DNA of 64,000 nucleotides from Paenibacillus sp. LHD-38 (GCF_031157315.1 NZ_JAVIFU010000028.1:22803-86802); one strand, 5' to 3'; positions 35,900 through 45,467 are shown, counted from the stretch's first letter. A program made the numbers and translations. Notes: generated from the letters alone by a model not told the origin.

Positions 35900-38800
35900 A
35901 TGATGCGATTGTTAACTAGAAAAAATGTATGCTTTGGCATCGCTGGACTTCTGCTTCTGCTTGGGACGTTATGGTTCAACGATTCCGTACTGTTCGCCGA
36001 GGATAATGCCGCGACCGGAAATGGAAACGCTTACTACGTCGATTGCTCGCTTACTACGAACGGCAGCGGCACTTCAGCCTCGCCATTCTCGACACTGGGA
36101 GCCATTCATCAGCTCGTGCTGCAGCCTGGCGACTCCGTCCTATTCAAGCGCGGTTCGGTTTGTCTCGGCCAATTCGGCCCTTCGGGCTCCGGCACGGAAG
36201 CCGACCCTATCGTCATCGGCGCATACGGAACGGGCACGGATAAACCGGTCATTAACGCAAACGGGCAAACCAATGCCGTATTGCTGAAAAATATGGCCTA
36301 CGTGCAAATCCAAGATCTGGAGCTTACGGCGCCCGGCGACAACAAAACGCCGAGACGCGGCCTGCATGTTCTCGGTGAAAACGGCGGCGACCTGAACGGC
36401 GTCGTGGTCCAAAACTTGACCGTGCATGACGTTCGAGGCGTTATGCCTTCCTCCTTCAATGAAGGCGCCTCTTCGAGCACCGGCAAATTCGGCTACGCTT
36501 CGGGCGGCATCATTATCGAAGCGCAAGGTACGGTCACGCCGACTGCATTCCACGATATTCAGATCCTCGATAATGAAGTATATTCCGTCGACCGCCAAGG
36601 CATCTACTTCTGGTCGAACTGGTGCAAGCGGCCTGATCTGAAGCGCTGGGGCAGCGACTGCTCCGCGAACTGGTATCCGCATACGAATGCCCTGATTAAA
36701 GGCAATCAACTGACGGATATCGGAGGGGACGGCATTGTAATGAAAATGGTAAGCGTAGGGCTTGTGGAGCGCAATACGCTCGACGGCTTCAACGTCCGCT
36801 CCAGATCTTATAACGCGGGCATGTGGGTCGCCAATTCGGACGATGTTACCTTCCAGTACAACCGTGCTTCCGGAGGCGTAAGCACGCTGGACGGCATGGC
36901 GTTCGATATCGATCACGCTACCAACCGCACCGTCTTCCAATACAATGTGTCCTCTAACAATGAAGGCGGCTTTTTCCTGTTTTGCCCGGATCCGACCTCT
37001 CCTCCCAATGTCAAAAACTTCACGATCCGTTACAACATCTCCATCAACGACAAAGCCGAACATTTCATGATCGGCTGCGGCGGCACAATAAGCAACGGCG
37101 AAATCTACAACAATACGATCTATGCAGGAGACAACATTTCTGCCAGAGCTTTCGGGCAAAACACCGGAACGATCAGCAATGTGAAATACTTCAATAATAT
37201 CGTCTACAAGACGGGTGCCGGCACGATAAGCTGGGATGTCAAAACCGGAGAAAAAACGGTCAACTTTACGCTCGACAACAATGTGTTCTATAACATCGCG
37301 CCTGCGCCAAGCATGGCTGCGGGAACCATTCTGACCGATCCTGGGTTCATGAATCCGGCACAGCTGAATCCTCACGGGTTGCAACTCGGCGTAGGCTCCT
37401 CCGCGCTTGGGGCCGGCAAGCTTGCCTCGAATAACGGAGGATTGGATTACTTCGCCAATGCGGTATCCGCCACCGCGCTTCCGAACATCGGGGCTTACGA
37501 AGGGGACGGCGTTCTCCCGCTGCCTGAAACAGGCTGCATGCCTGCATTCTCCGCCGCCCTTAACCATATCAATCTCAGCAGCGGAAGCGCGACAATAACG
37601 GCGACGGTTCAAAACCCTTGTGCAGGAGCGCAAACGAATATCTCGGTGTCGGCTGCGGGACCTGCAGGGGTGCAAATGACGCCAAGCCTCCAAACGATTC
37701 CTGGGCTGGGTGCTCAGCAGAGCGCAACGGTAGAATTCAACCTTACAGGCGATAGTCAACAACCGATTGCTTCTTATCCGATCACGGTTACCGCGTCTAC
37801 CTCGCAAGGTGAGCCAATCGGAAGCGCCGCCTTAACGGTGGATCTCATCACGGCATTGTGGGATGCGGCGGCAGCAGAGAACTTCGAGGCGATGACCGTC
37901 GGCTCCGCGCCTGCAGGCTGGGAGACTAGCGGCAACGTTACTCCGGTCGTTGCGAGTCAAGGCGGCGCCAAAGCTCTGAAGCTAAGCCAATCCGGCACGC
38001 TGAACAGAGGCATCTGGACGTTCCCCGAACAGGCGGGAACCGTGAAGCTGTCGGCCAAAGTCATGGCCGGCCAAACCAATACGCCGCTTGGCCTGCATGT
38101 TCTCGATGCGAGTAATGGTGAAGTGCTCAAGCTCAGCTTGAACATGAGCGGCAACGTCAGTTATACGCGAGGCGCAAGCTTCGTCGATACGACCACCCCG
38201 TATGCGGCGAACAGCTGGATACTGCTGGAGGTGTTCGTGGACCGCGAGACATCGAGCTATATCGTGTTCCTTGACGGGGTCAAGGTCGGCGTCGGCACAC
38301 TCGGGCCAAGCACGAACGCGATCAGCAAGCTGCGTCTGCAAGTTCCGAGCGGAAGCGCAGGCGGAGTATTCTATGTCGACGAAATAAGCGTCTCGACTCC
38401 GGGCGAACCGGCAGAAGTTCTGCAGACGACTGTAGACGGTCCGGATGCTATGATGTCCGGCGAATTCATTGCGCTCAGCTACGGTATCATGAATGCCGAG
38501 ATACCTGTCATGGGCCAAGATTTTGTTGTCCGCTACGATACTGACGTACTCCGATTCGTCGATGCGGAATCTTTGGTACCCGGCATATCGATTATTAGCG
38601 AGAAGGCACAGGAGGACGGATCACTGCGGATTCTCTTGGCGAGCCTGGGACTGGAGAATGCGATATCCGGCGACCTTCCGCAGCTGCTGAATCTGACCTT
38701 CGAAGCCAAGACGGTCGCGGAGCAGGCTTCCGCCGCGGTCTCAGTCGAGTCCGCGACTTTGGCGGGTGGCGACGGCGCGGAATTCGCCGCGGCCGCATCG

Positions 38801-39025
38801 GCACATACGGTTGCCGTAGCGCCTGCGACCGGCAGTAGTGGCGACTTGAACGGCGACGGCAAAATCAGCGTCGGCGACCTCGCGATGGTATCCGCCCACT
38901 ACGGCAAAACAAGCTCCAACCCGAGCTGGCAGACAATTAAGGCTGCTGACATCGATGGCGACGGCACTATCGGCCTAGAGGATCTGGCCATCCTCGCTCG
39001 CCGCCTGCTCGAAGCCGCCGCTTAG
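35900..39025 (+). CDS. secreted parallel beta-helix protein with cohesin-like and dockerin domains
   Basis: About 1041 residues from ATG 35900 (AGAGGTG upstream); an in-frame ATG at 35858 is poorer. Signal peptide to about 33 (CFGIAGLLLLLGTLWF). Residues 40-535 are a right-handed beta-helix of the polysaccharide lyase kind (YYVDCSLTTNGSGTSASPF, LQPGDSVLFKRG, many NNxVY/YNN turns). Then NEW3-like beta domain (568-635), a carbohydrate-binding-like sandwich (660-835), a cohesin-like domain (840-973, DFVVRYDTDVLRFVDAESL) and a type I dockerin (982-1039) with two calcium loops, GDLNGDGKISVGDLAMVSAH and DIDGDGTIGLEDLAIL. No scaffoldin is nearby. Cohesin and dockerin in one chain could self-associate. 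The catalytic activity is unproven; a lyase for sulfated or uronic glycan is the likeliest. Confidence 0.8.
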   Translation: MMRLLTRKNVCFGIAGLLLLLGTLWFNDSVLFAEDNAATGNGNAYYVDCSLTTNGSGTSASPFSTLGAIHQLVLQPGDSVLFKRGSVCLGQFGPSGSGTEADPIVIGAYGTGTDKPVINANGQTNAVLLKNMAYVQIQDLELTAPGDNKTPRRGLHVLGENGGDLNGVVVQNLTVHDVRGVMPSSFNEGASSSTGKFGYASGGIIIEAQGTVTPTAFHDIQILDNEVYSVDRQGIYFWSNWCKRPDLKRWGSDCSANWYPHTNALIKGNQLTDIGGDGIVMKMVSVGLVERNTLDGFNVRSRSYNAGMWVANSDDVTFQYNRASGGVSTLDGMAFDIDHATNRTVFQYNVSSNNEGGFFLFCPDPTSPPNVKNFTIRYNISINDKAEHFMIGCGGTISNGEIYNNTIYAGDNISARAFGQNTGTISNVKYFNNIVYKTGAGTISWDVKTGEKTVNFTLDNNVFYNIAPAPSMAAGTILTDPGFMNPAQLNPHGLQLGVGSSALGAGKLASNNGGLDYFANAVSATALPNIGAYEGDGVLPLPETGCMPAFSAALNHINLSSGSATITATVQNPCAGAQTNISVSAAGPAGVQMTPSLQTIPGLGAQQSATVEFNLTGDSQQPIASYPITVTASTSQGEPIGSAALTVDLITALWDAAAAENFEAMTVGSAPAGWETSGNVTPVVASQGGAKALKLSQSGTLNRGIWTFPEQAGTVKLSAKVMAGQTNTPLGLHVLDASNGEVLKLSLNMSGNVSYTRGASFVDTTTPYAANSWILLEVFVDRETSSYIVFLDGVKVGVGTLGPSTNAISKLRLQVPSGSAGGVFYVDEISVSTPGEPAEVLQTTVDGPDAMMSGEFIALSYGIMNAEIPVMGQDFVVRYDTDVLRFVDAESLVPGISIISEKAQEDGSLRILLASLGLENAISGDLPQLLNLTFEAKTVAEQASAAVSVESATLAGGDGAEFAAAASAHTVAVAPATGSSGDLNGDGKISVGDLAMVSAHYGKTSSNPSWQTIKAADIDGDGTIGLEDLAILARRLLEAAA

Positions 39026-39112
39026 GCCGCTCTCGCTGTAAGGGCCCTTTACACCTCTGCAGCCCGCCAATCGGCGGGCTCACTCAGCGCTGCCGCTTTT
39101 TCACCGGACGAG

Positions 39113-39177
39113 AACTGAATAACGGAACAAAACAGCAGAATAAAAACGAAATCGGCGGGGAATCCATCCTTTATAAT
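39113..39177 (+). promoter_or_regulatory. candidate response-regulator operator and promoter of the ABC importer
   Basis: Half-sites GAATAA at 39117 and GAATAA at 39138 are again 21 bp apart, inside AAAACAGCAGAATAAAAACG. The second lies 34 bp before TATAAT at 39172-39177, exactly as in front of the beta-helix gene. No -35 is seen. Confidence 0.55.
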
Positions 39178-39218
39178 CAAAACTATCAGCACCAGCAATC
39201 ATAGAGAGGATGAAAGGA

Positions 39219-40574
39219 ATGAAGGGGTTAAAATTTCAATTCACCACGATTCTGCTCACCCTGATCGTAGCCTTCTCCACCGCCTGCGGAAACGGCAACG
39301 GCAATGGAGGGAACAACAGCAACGAACCGGCAAAAACGAATAACAGCAAAGGTGAAACAAGCGGCGGCGAGGTAACCGAAATCACATTCGCAAACTGGAT
39401 CTCCGTGGAGGATGCTACCAAAGCGGCTTACGAAAAGATGATTGCGGATTTCGAGACAGCCAATCCCGGCATTAAGGTCAAGTCGCTGGGCATTCCGTTC
39501 AACCAATACAAAGACCAAATTTTGATCAGCTCAACCGGCGGCAACCCTCCGGATGTCATGATGGCGAACCAGAACTTCTCCGCCGCTTTCGTCGGCGCGA
39601 GCATTGCGGCTCCGCTCGAAGGACTTGTATCCGCAGACGCGCTCGGCGACATTGTGGAAGGAAGCAAACAAGGCGTCACATACGACGGCAAAATTATGGC
39701 TTTCCCTTGGGCGCCGCATCCGAACGCTTTGTTCTGGAATAAAAACTTGTTCAAAGCTGCAGGCTTAGACCCGGAGACGCCTCCGGCAACTTGGGATGAA
39801 ATGATCGAGGTGGCCAAGAAAATTGCCAGCCTGAAGAAGGATGCAAACGGCAATCCGATCTATGGCATCGGCATTAACAATGCTTCCCTCTCCTATTCCG
39901 GCAACATGCTGTTCCGCGACGTATTGACTTACGGTGGAACGTTCATGAACGATCAGGGTGAGGTCGTATTCGATCAGGGCGACGCTCTCAAGCAAGCGCT
40001 GACGAATATTCAAGATCTGGTCAACAACGGTGTAGCGCCAAAAGGTGTTGAAATCAAAGATCTTAGAGGTATGTTCGGCGTGGGAACGCTTGGCCTTCAT
40101 ATCGACGGCGACATGGCCCGACAAATCTTCCGCGATGCAAGCGGCAAAGGCGAAGCCTTCGATGCCGAGTGGGGCGTTACCGTCGTTCCTCCAGGAGCGA
40201 CAGGAAAAAGCGAGACCGTATTCTCCGAGCATCAGCTTCTGATTGCCAAAACTAGCAAAAAACAAGAAGCCGCAGCCAAGCTCGTCGAATACTTGGTTTC
40301 GAAGGAAGCCATGATCACGTACCACCAGCTGAACGGCGTCATGTCGGCTAGAACGTCGGTCGCAGCGCTTCCAGAAATGAACGAAGACGACTACGCTGCC
40401 GTGTTCAACAAGCAGATGTCATCGGCCAGCCCGTTCCCGGCGAAAAACCCGGTGTTCGACAACGCGATGAAAACCGCATCGGATATGATCATCCTCGTTA
40501 CCGAAGGCGGACAAACGCCGGAAACCGCTATCGAGCAGGTTATGCCGAAAATCAAGGAACTCTACGTCAAATAA
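39219..40574 (+). CDS. ABC sugar importer, solute-binding lipoprotein (family 1)
   Basis: About 451 residues. ATG 39219 is preferred over ATG 39210 because GAGAGG has proper spacing to it. Lipobox FSTAC gives a lipidated Cys near 23, followed by an Asn/Gly-rich linker (GNGNGNGGNN). The mature part is the two-lobed MalE-like fold: EITFANWISVEDATKAAYEK, GNPPDVMMANQ, FPWAPHPNALFWNKNLFKAA, MFGVGTLGLHIDGDMARQIF. It binds an oligosaccharide outside the membrane and delivers it to the two permeases downstream. It is probably regulated by the upstream two-component system. Confidence 0.88.
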   Translation: MKGLKFQFTTILLTLIVAFSTACGNGNGNGGNNSNEPAKTNNSKGETSGGEVTEITFANWISVEDATKAAYEKMIADFETANPGIKVKSLGIPFNQYKDQILISSTGGNPPDVMMANQNFSAAFVGASIAAPLEGLVSADALGDIVEGSKQGVTYDGKIMAFPWAPHPNALFWNKNLFKAAGLDPETPPATWDEMIEVAKKIASLKKDANGNPIYGIGINNASLSYSGNMLFRDVLTYGGTFMNDQGEVVFDQGDALKQALTNIQDLVNNGVAPKGVEIKDLRGMFGVGTLGLHIDGDMARQIFRDASGKGEAFDAEWGVTVVPPGATGKSETVFSEHQLLIAKTSKKQEAAAKLVEYLVSKEAMITYHQLNGVMSARTSVAALPEMNEDDYAAVFNKQMSSASPFPAKNPVFDNAMKTASDMIILVTEGGQTPETAIEQVMPKIKELYVK

Positions 40575-40589
40575 TCTGATTCATCCATA

Positions 40590-40619
40590 GAGTCCGAATT
40601 CTGTCTCTGGAGTTCGGAC
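40590..40619 (+). terminator. intercistronic stem-loop between binding protein and permease
   Basis: AGTCCGAA (40590-40597) pairs with TTCGGACT (40612-40619) and is followed by CCTTATTT. Such hairpins behind a binding-protein gene often reduce read-through or protect the upstream mRNA, giving more binding protein than permease. Confidence 0.55.
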
Positions 40620-40654
40620 TCCTTATTTGCCAAGGCGAAAGGAGCCGCGACCCT

Positions 40655-41548
40655 ATGACCCAGCATGCTAAATTTAACGTGAGACAATTCGGATTTTTAT
40701 TGTTCCTAATGCTCCCCGCCGTCATCTTGTTGGCCGTTACCATTATTGGCCCGCTACTGAATGCCATATCCGTCAGCTTTCAGGATTATTCCCTGCTGAG
40801 CAGCGAGCACAAATGGAACAACTTCCAAAATTACATCGATATTTTGAAATCAGAAGACTTCTATCATTCTTTCGGCATTACGCTCACTTATGTCTTTTTC
40901 GCCGTAGGTTTGGATTTGCTGCTCGGCCTTGGCATGGCGCTATTGCTCAATCAGCAGATCAAGTTCAGGACGTTCTTCCGAAGCATCGTCATGATTCCTT
41001 GGGCGATTCCGACCATTGTAACCGCGCTAATTTTCCTATGGATCTACCAGCCCGACTTCGGCGTGCTCAATTACGCCCTAAAATCCATAGGTCTTATAGA
41101 AAACAATATCACTTGGCTAAGCAGCTTCGACTTCGCTTTGGGCGCGATAATCGCCGTTGCGGTGTTCAGACAGACTCCATTGGTCGCCGTTATGCTTCTG
41201 GCAGGCATGCAAAACATCTCGCGCAGCTTATACGAAGCCGCCAAAATCGACGGATCTGGCCCTTTCCGTATTCTGACAAGCATTACGATCCCGCTCCTGA
41301 AGCCTGTCATAACGAGCGTAACTTTAATGATGATCGTACAAAACTTCCAAATGTTCACGTTGTTCTATACCTTGACGGGAGGCGGGCCGGCAGACGCGAC
41401 CAAATCGCTGGCTATCTTGACCTATGAAGTGGCATTCGAACGCTACGACCTCGGCAAAGGTTCGGCTATCGGAGTGATCTGGCTCATTGTGCTGCTAAGC
41501 TTCTCCGTACTCTTTACGCGGCTAATGAACAGAGAATCTCATAGGTAG
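40655..41548 (+). CDS. ABC sugar permease, MalF-like
   Basis: 297 residues with six membrane segments. The cytoplasmic EAA loop reads YEAAKIDGSGPFRILTSITI, the docking site for the ATPase. Topology and length fit the carbohydrate-uptake-1 family. AAGGAG precedes the ATG by ten bases. No ATPase gene is in this operon, so a shared MsmX-type ATPase encoded elsewhere is assumed, as is common in this group of bacteria. Confidence 0.9.
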   Translation: MTQHAKFNVRQFGFLLFLMLPAVILLAVTIIGPLLNAISVSFQDYSLLSSEHKWNNFQNYIDILKSEDFYHSFGITLTYVFFAVGLDLLLGLGMALLLNQQIKFRTFFRSIVMIPWAIPTIVTALIFLWIYQPDFGVLNYALKSIGLIENNITWLSSFDFALGAIIAVAVFRQTPLVAVMLLAGMQNISRSLYEAAKIDGSGPFRILTSITIPLLKPVITSVTLMMIVQNFQMFTLFYTLTGGGPADATKSLAILTYEVAFERYDLGKGSAIGVIWLIVLLSFSVLFTRLMNRESHR

Positions 41549-41563
41549 CAGGAGGGAAAGAAC

Positions 41564-42406
41564 ATGACGATTACGATGAAAAAAAGATTGCACCTCGGCT
41601 TCATTTATTTCATACTCGCGATTCTGCTTGTAGTGCTCATGTTTCCCGTCTACTGGATCGCGAACACTTCCCTTCAGAGCAACGCGGATCTGATGCAGAT
41701 GCCCATCAAATGGTTTCCCGCTGACATAGACTGGTCGAGCTACTTGTCGGTCTTTACGAATGCGCAATTTCTAACCTTCTACGGCAATACGTTAATCGTC
41801 GCGGCTGGCGCAACCGCGCTGTGTATCGTCGTAGCCGTGTTAACCGGCTTCGCCTTGTCGCGTTACCGCTTTCCGGGCAGCGGCCTCGTGCTTCTGATCC
41901 TGCTGTCGACGCAAATGTTCCCGGCCGTCACGCTTGTTATCGGTATGTATGCGCAGTTCCGGGAAATGCAAATGCTCAACACGCTGTTCGTGCTTGTGCT
42001 GGCCGCCACAACGACGGCATTGCCGTTCAGCGTCATGCTGATGAAAACGTTCTTCGACGGGATATCGAAGGAGCTTGACGAAGCCGCCCAAATCGACGGC
42101 GCATCGAGACTGCGCACGCTCTTCGGCATCGTCGTCCCCTTGTCCCTTCCAGGCATCATCTCTATTGCGATCTATACGTTCCTGATTGCATGGGATGACT
42201 TCTTATTCGGCTTGACGCTCGTCAGCGACTTGGATAAACGAACGATCAGCCCCGGCTTGTCCCTAACTTATTTGGGAGAATTCACTTACAACTGGGCCGG
42301 CGCTTCGGCCGCCGCCGTCGTAGCCACTTTACCTCTACTCATTTTGTTTATGTTTTTGCAGCGGTACATGGTGGAAGGCTTGACGGCAGGAGGAGTAAAA
42401 GAATGA
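41564..42406 (+). CDS. ABC sugar permease, MalG-like
   Basis: 280 residues, six membrane segments, N-terminal FPVYWIANTSLQSNADLM typical of the MalG branch and an EAA loop ELDEAAQIDGASRLRTLFGI. It starts 15 bases after the partner permease stop with AGGAGGG upstream. It completes the binding protein plus two-permease unit and is followed by a strong terminator. Confidence 0.9.
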   Translation: MTITMKKRLHLGFIYFILAILLVVLMFPVYWIANTSLQSNADLMQMPIKWFPADIDWSSYLSVFTNAQFLTFYGNTLIVAAGATALCIVVAVLTGFALSRYRFPGSGLVLLILLSTQMFPAVTLVIGMYAQFREMQMLNTLFVLVLAATTTALPFSVMLMKTFFDGISKELDEAAQIDGASRLRTLFGIVVPLSLPGIISIAIYTFLIAWDDFLFGLTLVSDLDKRTISPGLSLTYLGEFTYNWAGASAAAVVATLPLLILFMFLQRYMVEGLTAGGVKE

Positions 42407-42412
42407 GAGGAA

Positions 42413-42449
42413 CGGCAGAAGAAGGTTATCCCTTCCTCTGCCGCTTTTT
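42413..42449 (+). terminator. terminator of the ABC operon, shared with a convergent gene end
   Basis: CGGCAGAAGAAGG and CCCTTCCTCTGCCG form a long stem (42413-42443) followed by TTTTT. The last codons of the minus-strand membrane protein lie inside this hairpin. Confidence 0.8.
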
Positions 42450-43127
42450 GAGGTGAATGGCGCCGTATGCGGCGAATCCTATGACGCCGGCCGGAACGGC
42501 GGCTTCAAGCCATGGGAAAGTGCCGACTTCATCTTGGCCGTCGGCGCCCGATACCGCATCCGCGACAAACGGTGTGACTTCCGTGGATAGCGCTTCGGCT
42601 CCGGTGGATATCGCGTCGCGCGTCATTGCTTCGCCCGGTGCTGCTTCCAAGGACATTGCTTCGGCTGCCGCTCTTCACTTCACCTTCCGATCACCGCCCG
42701 GCTGGTCGGCGGTACCGGCTTCATCCGGCCAAATTTCCTTGTCCCGCAAATAGTCCAGCTCTTGCACGGCATCCGCAGCCTTCATCGTCGGCGAACATAA
42801 CGGCAGCTCCCATTCGCCGTTGTCCGATTGTTGCAGGAAAAATAAATATCTCTCCCCTTGTTCGCTCGTCCCCCAGCTCATGTCTTCTTTGATGGTTAAC
42901 TTCTCGTCCTTCACGCCCTTGAAGCTCTGCTCTACCGTCAATGCCACGTCACGATGATCGGAACGGCTGGCAATCTCGTCGACCTTGGCGACAACGACCC
43001 CGTCATATTGGTCGTAGGCCTGCTCGACAGCGGGCGGCTTCATACATTTGAGCGCATCTGCATGGCTTGGGATGAGGAAGTATCCGCATACCATGATTAA
43101 CAACCCTAAACATAACCTTTTTTGCAA
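42426..43127 (-). pseudogene. TIMP/NTR-like exported membrane protein split by an in-frame TGA
   Basis: From TTG 43127 the frame gives a signal peptide (LCLGLLIMVCGYFLI), then a small Cys-containing beta domain (KCMKPPAVEQAYDQYDGVVV, LTVEQSFKGVKDEKLTIKED, WELPLCSPTMKAADAVQ) like the TIMP-type proteins of Bacillales. TGA at 42675-42677 interrupts it, after which the same frame continues for 82 more codons through a linker to a membrane helix (LEAAVPAGVIGFAAYGAIHL) and a basic tail (KKRQRKG). Read through, it would be 233 residues with signal, domain, stalk and anchor in the usual order. So this is a recent nonsense mutation, a sequencing error, or programmed read-through. The start is weak (no clear ribosome site). 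Confidence 0.65.
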
Positions 43128-43187
43128 CCGTCACAACTTGTAATATTTCTAAGGTTTTAGCATGAATCGTAAATAGGTTGTCACCAT

Positions 43188-43817
43188 CTTCAAACAAGTA
43201 ATGCTCACCGTTCGGTTGACTCTGCCGGAATGGAAGTATGGATCATTAATTTAGCTCAAGGGACAGAGAATAAAATATATGAAAGCAAGCAGGCTCGAAA
43301 TGTCTTAGGTTGGACCAAAGACGATCATCTTCTTATTCGGGAATTTAATACAGATGGATCAGGCTATACAATAAAAGAACTTTCACTAAAAAGTGAAGCC
43401 GGTTTGAGTCTGCTACATAATGTCGATATTTTGGACTTGTCGAGTGATGGAGGAAAAATACTGTATTCCCCTCAAAGACCCAGCTCCGAAATCTGGACTT
43501 TTGATATAGCTAATCAAGAGAAGCAACAAGTATTGTCTCTTGAAGACGGAATACAGTTTGATCCTACGGCAACCTTTTCACCAAAAGGAGACAGAGTTGT
43601 TGCGTTGGATTATACTGGAAATACTGGCGAACGTACTGTGAGGGTTATTGATCTTAAATCCGGGGAAATGTCAAACTTTAAAGCAGCTGATAATGTAATT
43701 TACACTTCAACTGCTGAATGGATTATTAATAACCTACTTTTGGTAAATGGAAGACAGAGTGGGAACAGCAAAGCTTGGACCATATCGTTAAATCCCGGAG
43801 GTGATTCGGATGAATAA
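43188..43817 (+). pseudogene. TolB-like beta-propeller protein, N-terminally truncated
   Basis: The frame contains SNAHRSVDSAGMEVWIINLA, then LLIREFNTDGSGYTIKEL, DLSSDGGKILYSPQRPSSEI and ATFSPKGDRVVALDYTG, with the SxDGxxI/WxxD blades of WD40-like/TolB propellers. About three blades remain (under 200 residues) and the first in-frame Met (43230) lies inside a blade, while a stop occurs just upstream. The start is therefore lost. The 3' end overlaps the M23 gene start, an original operon junction. Confidence 0.6.
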
Positions 43818-44682
43818 AAAATTTTCTTTCACCATTGTAAATCTTACTTTGATTCTTATACTAATCGCCACTTCTGTTTCAGCCGCTCCATATGACATTA
43901 GCTTCGGTGGAGTTGGACCCGCAGCTGATACGCTTGATTTGGCTACTTCAATATCCGGTTTTCCTGTTGTTACTTCACAATGGAATCAACCTCGAAGTAC
44001 AGGCACCAATCCACATCAAGGCATTGATATTCGGGCTCAAACACCTACTGATGTTAATGCCGTTTGTGATGGTTGGGTTACTAGTCAAAACGCGACTTCA
44101 ACGTATCATTTAATCTTAAAATGCGATACCAATGGCGATGGATTAAATAACGATAATCTGAAAATTTATTATGATCACTTATCGGCTGTTGGATTTATTA
44201 CTTCAAGTACTACTAAAATAACGGAAGGAACAAAAGTGGCTCTATCTGGGAACGAAAATGGTGGAACAAGTTATCACCTCCATTTTGGCACAAGAACAAG
44301 TCGATCAGGTACAATGGTATGGACCAGAAACGAGCCATATTACAGATGGACAAGTAATTGGAACTATGGACGCGATTTGGATTTTATTTCACTTGTCACT
44401 TGGACCAACAACATCGCTAAAGTAGTTTCTTACGAAGTAGCATCAGGTATTAAGAAATCCCTAAATTCCAATTCTGTTACCCTCTTTCATCGTAAAGACG
44501 GAACTGCCTCGTGGTCCAGTGTACAAATGACAAAGTCTGGTGACGAATTTAGCTATAATCTAGGGAGCTTATACACAACAGGGGAAATAATCAACTGGAT
44601 GGTACGTTCACAGAATCCATATACTTCAGGTTACAATTACGCATTCATGATTCCTAAGTATGAACAACCCACAACCCAATAG
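43810..44682 (+). CDS. secreted M23 (LytM-type) metallopeptidase
   Basis: 290 residues from ATG 43810, GGAGG eight bases upstream. Signal peptide to about 26 (LTLILILIATSVSA). The LytM core is present: TNPHQGIDIRAQ (first Zn ligands, H-x(3)-D), the central loop of YYDHLSAVG, and SYHLHFGTR (HxH with the general base and third ligand). An unassigned C-terminal domain of about 100 residues follows (FHRKDGTASWSSVQMTK). Expected to cut peptidoglycan cross-bridges outside the membrane. It is preceded by a propeller-protein remnant, possibly a former partner. Confidence 0.82.
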   Translation: MNKKFSFTIVNLTLILILIATSVSAAPYDISFGGVGPAADTLDLATSISGFPVVTSQWNQPRSTGTNPHQGIDIRAQTPTDVNAVCDGWVTSQNATSTYHLILKCDTNGDGLNNDNLKIYYDHLSAVGFITSSTTKITEGTKVALSGNENGGTSYHLHFGTRTSRSGTMVWTRNEPYYRWTSNWNYGRDLDFISLVTWTNNIAKVVSYEVASGIKKSLNSNSVTLFHRKDGTASWSSVQMTKSGDEFSYNLGSLYTTGEIINWMVRSQNPYTSGYNYAFMIPKYEQPTTQ

Positions 44683-45467
44683 CAATCCTAATGGCACAAC
44701 CAATAAGGTCATAAAGTGGCCTGAGTGACAGCCCTGTTTTTTTGCTCGGAATAAACAAAAAGAAACCGTTGCTTGGTAAAATGGAAGTGCGACCCACCAT
44801 TTTCTAAGTAACGGTTAAAGTGTAAGGAAATTGAATAAAGACTAAGTAATAGCGACGTTAGGTGACCAAGACTCAATATTTCGGGGGTTTAGCCGGTTTG
44901 GACGATCAGATCTTCAGGGATGACTATCCTGGTGGAGGACGAGACTGTTCCATCCCAAACGTTTACCAAAGTCATCATTTACGCTTATACGCATCGAGTC
45001 TACTCCTCCCATCAAATCGCCAAAGCCGTCCGCGAGAATGTCATGTTTATGTGGATTGCCAGCAGACAGCTCCCAGATTTCCGTACCATTAATCATTTTC
45101 GTCCCGAGCGTATAAAAAGAGGTGCTCAAGACCGTCTTCACAGGAGTGCTTCAATTTCTTGCCAAGGTGAAGTGGTAGCAGCAGCGTTGCTGTCACGAAG
45201 TGCAAACTTATGGAGACATCTGGTAACTACTATGCAAGTTATAACAGCTTTACCGGTTCCTTAGAGTTATCAATTACTCGAATCAGACTCCTACAAAAAC
45301 CTAAGCGTACGTTTTCCGCGTTTTGTTGGCGGAACCCCATGTAGTATTAATGCCTACCATGCCGAATCAGCTCCCAGTTGATCATCCACAGACAGAAGTG
45401 ATACCTATTGGTTATGGAGAGGAACGAAATTTTGATAAATGCTAATTAAGCCGAAGAATCAGGATAA
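44683..45467. other. gene-free stretch with transposon debris
   Basis: Holds an imperfect hairpin at 44764-44816 (AACCGTT..AACGGTT, around TAAAATGG/CCATTTT), which may be an IS end, the IS1182 N-terminal scrap listed separately, and a plus-strand peptide-like run at 45207-45310 (ETSGNYYASYNSFTGSLELS) that may be the tail of a lost exported protein. Nothing else is seen. Confidence 0.45.
44920..45120 (+). pseudogene. IS1182-family transposase, N-terminal remnant
   Basis: One frame reads KVIIYAYTHRVYSSHQIAKA, VRENVMFMWIASRQLPDFRT and INHFRPERIK, a conserved N-terminal block of one IS1182 group. Both ends run into unrelated sequence. It is a different subgroup from the copy at 55 kb. Confidence 0.75.

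Noticed and set aside
36140..37807. 555-codon open frame on the minus strand inside the beta-helix gene
   Set aside because: It is the complement of a clearly coding, domain-rich gene; its translation is Arg/Ala/His-rich without any family pattern and it has no ribosome site.
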